This document shows, piece after piece, positions 1 through 4,851 of a stretch of DNA of 5,369 nt. The notes beneath the pieces are model-generated. The model was given only the letters and a program-made list of their open reading frames with translations, did no database searches and was not told the origin of the DNA. The position numbers and the translations under genes are program-made. This DNA comes from Bacillota bacterium (GTDB taxonomy: Bacteria > Bacillota > Dethiobacteria > DTU022). How positions within the stretch are numbered: position 1 is the stretch's first letter; the number at the start of each line of letters is the position of its first letter. The stretch covers positions 1 through 5,369 of the forward strand of contig JAAZPS010000308.1 in assembly GCA_012797095.1 (NCBI GenBank), given 5' to 3'.

Positions 1-134
1 ATCCTATTGCCACCTCCGTTGCCTTTGTTTAGCAACTTAAGTGTAACTGATGTTGGCTTAGGGTGGGCCCTTATTTTAAACCTCCGGGCAATTCATTTTA
101 CAACTTACCAACAAAATCCCCTATCTTGACAAAC

Positions 135-326
135 CCCCTCCCCCTCGTGGGAAAAGCCCAACCAACCCCTTGAACCCTTGAAGGGGATACCCAATTATCT
201 TCCTCCCCCTTGAGGAGACCCCCCAACATTCTCCCTCCCCCTTGAGGAGACACCCCAACATTCTCCCTCCCCCTTGAGGAAACACCCCAATTATCTCCCT
301 CCCCCTTGAGGGGGGAGGGCCGGGGT
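135..326. repeat. C-rich tandem array, 32-bp period
   Basis: Three well-matched 32-bp units lie at 199-230, 231-262 and 263-294. Each has the pattern CTCCCTCCCCCTTGAGG followed by an ACCCC-rich second half. A fourth half-unit at 295-310 runs into a palindrome, and decayed units are visible at 167-198 and about 135-166. Units alternate between endings AACATT and AATTAT, which suggests local duplication with drift. The units are contiguous, with no unique spacers, so this is not a CRISPR. The core CCCTCCCCCTTGAGG followed by its inverted copy resembles GC-rich intergenic palindromes found in many bacterial genomes, often just past gene ends. Whether it is dispersed in this genome cannot be seen here. 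Confidence 0.8.
297..319. repeat. Strong GC palindrome (REP-like)
   Basis: CCCTCCCCC (297-305) and GGGGGAGGG (311-319) are perfect 9-bp inverted arms around the five-base loop TTGAG. The palindrome closes the 32-bp array and lies about 85 bases past the stop codon of the minus-strand carboxyltransferase. It has no T-tract on either strand, so it is not a canonical intrinsic terminator. It could stabilise the 3' end of the message or slow polymerase. Confidence 0.6.
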
Positions 327-331
327 GGGGG
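310..331 (+). other. G-quadruplex motif
   Basis: On the plus strand, four G-runs of at least three (310-315, 317-319, 322-325, 327-331) are separated by loops of 1, 2 and 1 bases. This fits the canonical intramolecular G-quadruplex pattern with very short loops, which usually gives stable structures. Part of it is also the right arm of the 297-319 palindrome, so the two structures are mutually exclusive. A function is not shown by the sequence. Confidence 0.55.
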
Positions 332-376
332 TGAAAAATCCCTCCACCTCACCTCACATACTCCCCTGAGGTAGGC

Positions 377-397
377 GGGAGGGTGAAACTCCCTCCC
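377..397 (-). terminator. Hairpin just past the carboxyltransferase stop
   Basis: Read on the minus strand, GGGAGGG and CCCTCCC form a perfect 7-bp stem around a seven-base loop. It begins seven bases after the TAG stop of the carboxyltransferase. No U-run follows, so it is a weak or Rho-assisted terminator at best, or a 3'-end stabilising hairpin. Confidence 0.35.
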
Positions 398-403
398 CCC
401 ATC

Positions 404-1939
404 CTACAAAGGAATATTCCCATGCTTTCTAAGCGGCCGCTGCACCCGCTTGTTGCCGGAGATCTGCAGGGCCCGCACGAGATAGTCGCGGGTCTGCCGC
501 GGATCGATCACCTCGTCGATCCAACCGCGGGCAGCGGCAATATAGGGGTTGGCCAGACGATCGCGGTAACGCTGCACGAGCTGCTCCCGCTGCATTTCGG
601 ACGCACCGCTCCCGGCAAGCTCGGCCTCATCGTGCAGCTCCACCGCCCCCTCCGGCGCGATCACCGCGATCTCCGCCGCCGGCCAGGCCAGACACAGATC
701 CGCCCCCAGAAAGCGGGAGCCCATGGCGATAGCGGCTCCGCCGTAAGCCTTGCGCAAGATCAGCGTGATCTTGGGCACCGTTGCCTCCGCATAAGCATAG
801 ATCATCTTGCCCCCGTGCCGGATCGCCCCACCCCACTCCTGCGCCGCCCCGGGAAGATATCCGGGCAGATCGACCAGGGTGATCAAGGGCAGATTGAAAG
901 CATCGCAGAAGCGGACAAAGCGCGCCACCTTGTCCGCAGCATCGATATCGAGAAAACCGCCCTGCACTAGCGGCTGATTGGCAACAATGCCGACAGCAGT
1001 ACCGCCGAGGCGGGCGAAACCGACGACCGCATTGCGGGCATAGCGCTGATGTACCTCCAGAAAGGAGCCCCCGTCGACAAAGCCCCGGATCACCTCACCG
1101 ATATCGTAAGGCCCGCCCCCATCTGGGAGCACCTGAAGCAGCGCTTCCGGATCCAGCTCCGGCTCCCGGGGCTCCAGAGCCGGGGGATCATCGACATTGT
1201 TCAGCGGCAGATAGCTCAAAACAGTCCGGACCGTGCTCAAAGCCTCCGCCTCGCTCCCGGCAAGAAAGTGAGCGCTGCCGCTGCTCTCGCTGTGCGGCCG
1301 GGCCCCGCCAAGCTGCTCCAGCGTGACCTTCTCCCCTGTCACCGCCTCGATCACCTGCGGCCCGTGAACAAAGATCGAACTAGTCTCATCGACCATCACC
1401 ACGAAATCGGACAAGGCCGGCGTAAAGGCCGCCGTCGCTGCACAGGGGCCCATCACCACCGCAATCTGGGGGATCACCCCGGAGTAAAGCATCTGGCGGT
1501 AGAGGATGGAGCCGTAGCCCTCCAGAAGATCGATCCCCTCCTCGATACGGCCCCCCCCGGAATCGATCAGCCCGATCAGCGGCGCACCGTTCTGCCCGGC
1601 CAGATCGAAAATGCGGCCGATCTTCTGCGCATGCATCCGTCCCATCGAGCCCCCGGCCACCGTGAAATCCTGGGCATAAAGGTAGACCTGCCGCCCGTCG
1701 ATGGTCCCGCAGCCGGTGACAACCCCCTCGCCCGGGTTCCTGATCTCCCCGGCAGCATCGTCCAGTTCGCCCTGAACGAAAGTCCCTATTTCGATGAAAC
1801 TGCCCTCATCGAGAAGCATCCCGATACGCTCGCGGGCAGTGCCCTTGCCCTCCTGATGCTGCTGCTCGATCCCCTCTTCACCACCGCCGGACAGCACCCT
1901 CCGGCGGCGTTCCTCCATCTGCTGCAGCTTCTTCTCCAA
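404..1939 (-). CDS. Acyl-CoA carboxyltransferase (propionyl-CoA carboxylase beta / methylmalonyl-CoA decarboxylase alpha family)
   Basis: This is a full-length biotin-dependent carboxyltransferase of 511 aa, close to the usual ~515 for the family. It would move a carboxyl group between biotin and an acyl-CoA such as propionyl-/methylmalonyl-CoA, in the cytoplasm or at a membrane decarboxylase complex. The N-terminal half carries KGTARERI (32-39), SGGGRIEEG (127-135) and GPCAATAA (164-171). The C-terminal half carries VGFARLGG, FCDAFNLPL, LPGYLPG, ILRKAYGGA and AEIAV, and the protein ends in the family-typical KHGNIPL. The start is TTG at 1937-1939: an in-frame TGA lies three codons upstream, and GGTGA sits six bases before the TTG. 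An internal ATG at codon 8 is the alternative. Two motifs differ from the common form. GPCAATAA replaces the usual GPCAGGAVY, and EGAVELH replaces EGAVNII. No biotin carrier, biotin carboxylase or decarboxylase membrane subunit is in the window, so substrate and direction are open. A long antisense frame over it is a composition shadow. Confidence 0.93.
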   Translation of the reverse strand: MEKKLQQMEERRRRVLSGGGEEGIEQQHQEGKGTARERIGMLLDEGSFIEIGTFVQGELDDAAGEIRNPGEGVVTGCGTIDGRQVYLYAQDFTVAGGSMGRMHAQKIGRIFDLAGQNGAPLIGLIDSGGGRIEEGIDLLEGYGSILYRQMLYSGVIPQIAVVMGPCAATAAFTPALSDFVVMVDETSSIFVHGPQVIEAVTGEKVTLEQLGGARPHSESSGSAHFLAGSEAEALSTVRTVLSYLPLNNVDDPPALEPREPELDPEALLQVLPDGGGPYDIGEVIRGFVDGGSFLEVHQRYARNAVVGFARLGGTAVGIVANQPLVQGGFLDIDAADKVARFVRFCDAFNLPLITLVDLPGYLPGAAQEWGGAIRHGGKMIYAYAEATVPKITLILRKAYGGAAIAMGSRFLGADLCLAWPAAEIAVIAPEGAVELHDEAELAGSGASEMQREQLVQRYRDRLANPYIAAARGWIDEVIDPRQTRDYLVRALQISGNKRVQRPLRKHGNIPL

Positions 1940-2006
1940 CCGCTCTCACCACTTTCAGAAAATCTAGCTCCGCCCCGCTCTCCGGGCTTCTGCCAAAAAC
2001 ATCAGT

Positions 2007-2034
2007 TTGAAATTTCTCAGAAAAACATTATAAT
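2007..2034 (+). promoter_or_regulatory. Sigma-70-type promoter of tRNA-Leu
   Basis: TTGAAA (2007-2012; five of six match TTGACA) and a perfect TATAAT (2029-2034) are separated by 16 bp. Initiation is expected near 2041, about 50 bases before the tRNA. The AT-rich patch stands out sharply from the GC-rich gene to its left. Confidence 0.7.
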
Positions 2035-2055
2035 TAATATACCACAAAGAGATAA
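2027..2055 (-). promoter_or_regulatory. Possible divergent promoter sharing the same -10 (for the carboxyltransferase)
   Basis: ATTATAAT at 2027-2034 is its own reverse complement, so a perfect TATAAT also exists on the minus strand (2027-2032). Seventeen bases upstream on that strand lies TTATCT (2050-2055), a poor -35 matching TTGACA at three positions. Transcription would start near 2020 and leave a leader of about 80 bases before the TTG start at 1939. The -10 symmetry is seen in the sequence; use of the minus-strand promoter is inferred. Confidence 0.4.
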
Positions 2056-2087
2056 GAGAATGTTAAAGAAGGGTTTTTTTGTGGTAT
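2039..2087 (+). other. Inverted repeat in the tRNA-Leu 5' leader
   Basis: ATACCACAAA (2039-2048) and TTTGTGGTAT (2078-2087) are perfect 10-bp inverted arms with a 29-base loop. G-U and A-U pairs can extend the stem inward by about four more. The left arm begins almost exactly at the predicted transcription start, so the precursor tRNA would begin with a long stem-loop ending six bases before the mature 5' end. It might protect or present the leader for RNase P, or be a protein-binding operator. T7 at 2074-2080 lies within the stem, so it does not act as a terminator tail. Confidence 0.5.
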
Positions 2088-2093
2088 CGAGAT

Positions 2094-2181
2094 GCGGGCG
2101 TGGCGGAACCGGCAGACGCGCTGGACTTAGGATCCAGTGGGAGCATATCCCTTGGAGGTTCAAATCCTCTCGCCCGCACCA
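2094..2181 (+). tRNA. tRNA-Leu (anticodon UAG)
   Basis: This is a complete class II tRNA. The acceptor stem GCGGGCG (2094-2100) pairs with CGCCCGC (2171-2177), followed by discriminator A and an encoded CCA (2179-2181). The anticodon stem CTGGA/TCCAG encloses the loop CTTAGGA, with anticodon TAG at 2128-2130, which reads CUN leucine codons. The long variable arm has a GGGA/TCCC stem. The T arm is GGAGG-TTCAAAT-CCTCT with one G-U pair. The D-arm region TGGCGGAACCGGCAGACGC is typical of tRNA-Leu. Its 3' half is duplicated at 3279-3329, which makes it a likely integration target that has stayed intact. Confidence 0.97.
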
Positions 2182-2184
2182 TTG
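2133..2184 (+). repeat. Putative attachment-site copy at the tRNA-Leu 3' end (left direct repeat)
   Basis: The tRNA segment from the 3' side of the anticodon stem through CCA plus TTG is repeated at 3279-3329. The two copies differ by a TT to CA change in the variable/T-arm junction and one deleted base in the T stem. Tyrosine-recombinase elements commonly use exactly this part of a tRNA as their core site and restore the tRNA on integration. Confidence 0.6.
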
Positions 2185-2351
2185 ATCTATCAGACCTTTC
2201 GGCCCTTACAACTGTTTTTACCAGGCATCAAAAAGTGAAATTACTGCAATATTGGTCAAAAAATGCACACGGACAAGGCACCTAAAAACCAAGACCCGCA
2301 GCTACTTGTCTACAGCAAAAGAATCCAGCCCTGATCTATGAAGCCATAAAA

Positions 2352-2375
2352 TTTGCCCTGGGTGGCAAACCTTTT
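2352..2375 (+). terminator. Weak hairpin terminator between tRNA-Leu and the orphan gene
   Basis: TTTGCC (2352-2357) and GGCAAA (2364-2369) form a 6-bp stem with a six-base loop, followed by CCTTTT. It is the best candidate for ending the tRNA transcript. The remainder of 2185-2420 shows no further gene or clear site. Confidence 0.35.
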
Positions 2376-2437
2376 ATTCCAAAGTTTTAGCGGGCCTTTT
2401 CTGTTTTCAGAACAGGTAAGAAAGGAGGTGACTCACT

Positions 2438-2803
2438 ATGAAAAAAAATCGGATTTATACCCTCACGCCAGAAGAAGCCTGGGACGAATACGTAACGTAT
2501 TCAGTCGAAATGTTTGTATCGTTTTCTTACCAGGAAGGCCTTACAAATATGGCAGATGCCTGCAGTAGCTATGTCAAGGATATTCCAAAAACATTCGAAA
2601 GACCTTTTCCCCAAAGTCAGCTGGATCACATTGCCAACCTATTGGAAAAACACATTGTAGAGTACGTAGCATCTATAGGCGGCCTGTCAAATTTGCGCGT
2701 TTACACCGATGAAGAACTGGAAGAGCTCTGGCAAGAAGAAGTAGATGAGCTAATGCTGCTCCTTGGTACATTTATCATACAACCTGAACAAGATACCAAC
2801 TGA
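2438..2803 (+). CDS. Orphan small acidic protein, unknown function
   Basis: This 121-aa protein is not one I recognise. Its start is very well supported: AAAGGAGGTGA at 2421-2431 is a near-ideal ribosome binding site, six bases before the ATG. It has no signal peptide and no membrane segment. The sequence looks mainly helical. The C-terminal third is rich in glutamate, with TDEELEELWQEEVDELMLLL at about residues 89-108 reading as an amphipathic, possibly coiled-coil helix followed by a short tail. Cysteine is nearly absent. It lies alone between the tRNA-Leu and its duplicated 3' half, in AT-rich DNA unlike the gene to the left, so it is probably cargo of a small inserted element. It might be a regulator, an antitoxin-like or an anti-defence protein, but nothing in the sequence decides this. 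Confidence 0.75.
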   Translation: MKKNRIYTLTPEEAWDEYVTYSVEMFVSFSYQEGLTNMADACSSYVKDIPKTFERPFPQSQLDHIANLLEKHIVEYVASIGGLSNLRVYTDEELEELWQEEVDELMLLLGTFIIQPEQDTN

Positions 2804-2824
2804 GATTCAATGTCAATGTATTAT

Positions 2825-2837
2825 GTCCCCTTGGGAC
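2825..2837 (+). terminator. Short hairpin after the orphan gene
   Basis: GTCCC and GGGAC form a perfect 5-bp stem with the loop CTT, 22 bases past the stop of the orphan gene. There is no U-run directly behind it; a pyrimidine-rich stretch follows about 15 bases later. It may be only a weak terminator. Confidence 0.25.
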
Positions 2838-2877
2838 CGCGATAGAGCCTCTTTTCTATTTCCACACCAGCATGTCA

Positions 2878-2911
2878 AAAATATCAGTGTCGGATTCGTT
2901 TCTGATATTTT
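2878..2911 (-). terminator. AT-rich inverted repeat past the toxin remnant
   Basis: AAAATATCAG (2878-2887) and CTGATATTTT (2902-2911) are perfect 10-bp arms with a 14-base loop. On the minus strand the hairpin lies 37 bases beyond the toxin-remnant stop and its second arm ends in TTTTT, so it may have been that gene's terminator. Because it is symmetric, it could also stop plus-strand transcription from the orphan gene. Confidence 0.4.
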
Positions 2912-2948
2912 CAGGAATCATCTTATTTGCAAACCCTCACAGATACCT

Positions 2949-3101
2949 TTAGAACAAATCGCTATGCGTTCCAGTTCTGGTTAAATACAAAATCAACTCG
3001 TTATCTGCAATTTCATAAATGAGGAGCCAATCAGCAGTAATGTGGCACTCCCGGCAGTTTTTACAATTGCCCTTAAGTGGGTGGTCTGGCCGTTTAAAAG
3101 G
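2949..3101 (-). pseudogene. 5'-truncated YafQ-family mRNA-interferase toxin
   Basis: This frame is too short to be listed as an ordinary gene. It reads, in 50 codons to a TAA, the C-terminal half of a YafQ-type RelE/ParE-superfamily toxin: RPDHPLKGN, CRECHITADWLLIYEI, then LTRTGTHSDLF. In the family these proteins are about 90 aa ribosome-dependent mRNA endonucleases paired with a RelB/DinJ-type antitoxin. The residues matching the catalytic set of E. coli YafQ are all here: the two histidines of DHPLKG and CHI, the Asp-Trp of ADW, and the Arg, His and Phe of the RTGTHSDLF tail. An in-frame TAG at 3102-3104 stops the frame upstream. An adjacent frame ending at 3094 reads NWLGGIAF, which might be the shifted preceding segment, but no full N-terminus and no antitoxin gene could be found. 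It is therefore probably a dead relic of a toxin-antitoxin pair carried by the island. Confidence 0.8.
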
Positions 3102-3278
3102 CTATTCCACCTAGCCAATTAAACTGAAGCCTTCTAAAATAAGTACTGCAATTGGTCTGCATATTGGATAAAAATGTGCTTAATTTAAAGGGATCGAGGT
3201 TACCACAACATAAAAAGCCCGATACTAAAGGTTTTTTACGCTTATCAAGACTTGCTAACAACGCCGTCCAACAACTAG

Positions 3279-3329
3279 TCCAGTGGGAGCATATCCCCAG
3301 GAGGTTCAAATCCTTCGCCCGCACCATTG
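3279..3329 (+). repeat. tRNA-Leu 3'-half fragment (right direct repeat, putative distal att site)
   Basis: This is a copy of the tRNA-Leu segment from TCCAG of the anticodon stem to CCA plus TTG, differing from the upstream copy at two bases and by one deletion. The 5' half of a tRNA is missing, so it cannot give a functional tRNA. Similarity ends abruptly on both sides. Its spacing from the intact copy is 1,146 bases. An old integrative element that has lost most of its content, including its integrase, would leave this arrangement. Remains of a second tRNA-Leu gene are the alternative. Confidence 0.7.
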
Positions 3330-3338
3330 GCTCCAGGC

Positions 3339-3373
3339 TGAACCGGTTCAAGCCCGATCAGTTCACCGGCTTG
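3339..3373. repeat. Nested palindromes beside the tRNA fragment
   Basis: TGAACCGGTTCA at 3339-3350 is a perfect 12-bp palindrome. It overlaps a second inverted pair, CAAGCC (3349-3354) and GGCTTG (3368-3373). Together with the 3384-3400 hairpin they fill the gap between the tRNA fragment and the end of the lipoprotein gene. The role is unknown. Confidence 0.4.
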
Positions 3374-3379
3374 GAGCGG

Positions 3380-3400
3380 AAAACAGTACAGCCGGTACTG
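3380..3400 (-). terminator. Intrinsic terminator of the lipoprotein gene
   Basis: On the minus strand CAGTAC and GTACTG form a 6-bp stem with a five-base loop, directly followed by TTTT. It starts 15 bases after the TGA stop of the lipoprotein gene. The stem is short, so efficiency may be modest. Confidence 0.55.
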
Positions 3401-3414
3401 GCAAACAGGATCAA

Positions 3415-4032
3415 TCACTCGGGAAAGTGAAACGTTTCAAAAACCTTACCTGTAGCCGCATCTTTGACCTCCAGCTCCACCGAGACTTTCTTGGCCCCGC
3501 TGAAGATCTGATAGTATATTGCGGAATAGCTCAGGGAAAACAAGATCATTCCGCCCGTATCTTCATATTTCTCCCGATCCATTGTCACCGAGACTGTTGA
3601 AAAATCTTTACTATGTTGAATATCCTTGATATCAAATTCGCTGTCTTCTTTCAGCGCTGTTATCACTTCGTTAAATTCTTCCTCTATCTCCTCCATCATC
3701 TTGCTGTGGACAGATCGGGGCATCTTGTAGGTAACTGTACCGTCATCATTTTCTGTTACCTCGACCCCTTTTTTCTTGGCCTCGCTGATATCATCCCGGT
3801 CAATCATATCTTCAGGCAAGGTGATTGTTACATCACCGGAGTCCTTCTTTACCTCCGGGCTCTTTCCGCTCTCCCCTGCCGGGGGCTTTCCATTCTCCTC
3901 CGTCAGCAACTCTCCATTCAACGCCGTCGGCAACTTCCCTTTTTTCTTCGTTGTGCCTGCAGAATCAGCGGCACAACCCGCGATTACCAGCAAGCACAGC
4001 ACCATCAAAATAATCAGTACCTTTTTCATCAT
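3415..4032 (-). CDS. Small lipoprotein of unknown function
   Basis: This 205-aa protein begins MMKKVLIILM and has a hydrophobic core ending in the lipobox VIAGC (residues 16-20). It should be exported, cleaved before Cys20 and anchored by lipid to the outer face of the membrane. A charged, Gly/Pro/Lys/Glu-rich linker follows (about 25-66). The folded domain after it includes DDGTVTYKMP, an acidic helix MMEEIEEEFNEVITALKE, a TVSVTMDREKYE strand and a closing KVFETFHFPE. The pattern is like small secreted Firmicutes lipoproteins with no assigned function; I do not recognise a named family. The start at 4030-4032 was chosen because GGGAAGGTG lies six bases upstream and the signal peptide starts there; the next ATG (4027-4029) is equally possible. 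A GTG at 4104 would add 24 residues in front of the signal peptide and is unlikely. It converges on the decayed island and ends at a hairpin terminator. Confidence 0.85.
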   Translation of the reverse strand: MMKKVLIILMVLCLLVIAGCAADSAGTTKKKGKLPTALNGELLTEENGKPPAGESGKSPEVKKDSGDVTITLPEDMIDRDDISEAKKKGVEVTENDDGTVTYKMPRSVHSKMMEEIEEEFNEVITALKEDSEFDIKDIQHSKDFSTVSVTMDREKYEDTGGMILFSLSYSAIYYQIFSGAKKVSVELEVKDAATGKVFETFHFPE

Positions 4033-4847
4033 CTGGCACACCTTCCCTGGTTTTCGTACCCCCACCTTCACCTGGCACAGGCGATAAGATGAACCCTTCC
4101 TCACCCTTTATCTTTATCCACCGGCAACAATGGGCCCGGGAATTGCCCAAAGATTGAAATGCGCGTCTTTTTTATCAATTCGCTGACAGATTGGGTATCC
4201 CTTCCTGGATTCAAAATGCAGCATGCCGTCATCTGCTTTTTTCCCGTAAAACAACCCGGACAGCTGCACTGATCCACGCCGGAATCGCTGCTCGGTGAAA
4301 TCATTCTTTGTTACGCCCACAAAAGAAAGTGAATCGCTTTAGCTTAAGAAAACAGCCTGTCTCTTTGGTGCCACCGATCCTGCCAACGCCACTCCCGGCC
4401 CCTTCCCTGTCACCCGGGCAAGGCGAAGGGGCTTAGCCAACCAAGCCCACTAATCTCTCGGCCAACGAAAAACCGGTCGCTGAAGCTGGTGCTTCCAATA
4501 TTTTTTTACCGTCAGTTCAGGCCCAGTTTCAGCAGGCCTCAAGACGATCAGATCATTGAGCGGCCCGGCAGGCCCGGCTGTAATATCCAGACCTGCCGTG
4601 GCTATCGTGGACCCGGGGAAACTTCTGAAAGCGGTAAAGCTGTTATTCAATTTCTCCTGCCCCCCCGATAAGATTCTTGTTCTATTTTTATGTGCTCTAA
4701 ATCGAAAGGTACCTTGTTTTGTAATGAAACCTTTTGCAATAACCGGCATAGATTAAAGTGATGCATCGGAATATAGCAAAATAGGTGTGAGCAGATGCAG
4801 CACGGAGTTTTTGACAGTACAACTGTTCCCAGATTGCTTTTGGGGGG
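4033..4847. other. Long region without a convincing gene
   Basis: I see no supported gene in these ~815 bases. Two minus-strand open frames (4114-4320, starting GTG; 4450-4749, starting ATG) lack ribosome binding sites and recognisable motifs. The first stretch upstream of the lipoprotein must hold its promoter, but no good -35/-10 pair is visible. A GC-rich inverted repeat at 4398-4432 and a C7 run at 4660-4666 are the only clear structures. The right-hand 100 bases are AT-rich and probably carry the promoter of the TasA-like gene. Confidence 0.6.
4398..4432. repeat. GC-rich inverted repeat
   Basis: GCCCCTTC (4398-4405) and GAAGGGGC (4425-4432) are perfect 8-bp arms with a 19-base interior, which can itself pair by CCT/AGG around CCCGGG. 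Neither strand has a following U-run. It may be a dispersed palindrome or the end of a lost gene. Confidence 0.45.
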
Positions 4848-4851
4848 GTGA
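4795..4851 (+). CDS. Possible 18-codon leader frame overlapping the TasA-like start
   Basis: ATG at 4795 is preceded by AGGTG with seven bases of spacing, a better ribosome binding site than that of the following gene. The frame reads MQHGVFDSTTVPRLLLGG and ends at TGA (4849-4851), which overlaps the GTG start of the TasA-like gene in the classical GTGA arrangement. It could couple translation to the downstream gene, or be chance. The peptide has no recognisable features. Confidence 0.2.
   Translation: MQHGVFDSTTVPRLLLGG

Larger units (their letters stand above)
1..403. other. Gene-free region with repeats, 3' of the carboxyltransferase
   Basis: I see no credible gene in this stretch. The first ~130 bases are unremarkable mixed sequence. 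From about 135 onward it is strongly C/T-rich on the plus strand and made of degenerate 32-bp repeat units, followed by a GC palindrome, a G-quadruplex motif and a second hairpin. These are listed separately. A minus-strand open frame runs through the repeats, but it is a by-product of composition: a 32-base period is not a multiple of three, so each unit would be read in a different frame. Confidence 0.8.

Noticed and set aside
135..326. CRISPR array
   Set aside because: The repeats are contiguous with no unique spacers and no associated cas gene is visible.
98..352. Minus-strand frame with repeated SPLKGEG-like peptides
   Set aside because: It arises from the C-rich array. The 32-base period shifts the reading frame from unit to unit, so it cannot encode a repeated protein.
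383..970. Plus-strand open frame of 195 codons
   Set aside because: It is antisense to the carboxyltransferase, whose motifs and C-terminus are unmistakable on the other strand. The plus-strand translation has no family features.
1049..2185. Plus-strand open frame of 378 codons
   Set aside because: It is antisense to the carboxyltransferase and then runs through the promoter and the whole tRNA-Leu. It is kept open by high GC, not by coding.
2263..2390. Possible coding remnant before the orphan gene (reads ALIYEAIKFALGGKPFIPKF in one frame)
   Set aside because: It is short, needs a frame change and matches no family I could name with confidence. It also overlaps the hairpin at 2352-2375.
3094..3351. 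Minus-strand frame of 85 codons and overlapping plus frames at 3152-3600
   Set aside because: They run through the tRNA-Leu fragment, have no ribosome binding site and show no family motifs. Only the last few residues of the minus frame might belong to the toxin remnant.
3613..4092. Plus-strand frames opposite the lipoprotein gene
   Set aside because: They are shadows of the minus-strand lipoprotein, which has a clear signal peptide, lipobox and terminator.
4114..4320. Minus-strand 68-codon frame starting with GTG
   Set aside because: No ribosome binding site, no recognisable motif, and an equally long competing frame (4101-4304) overlaps it.
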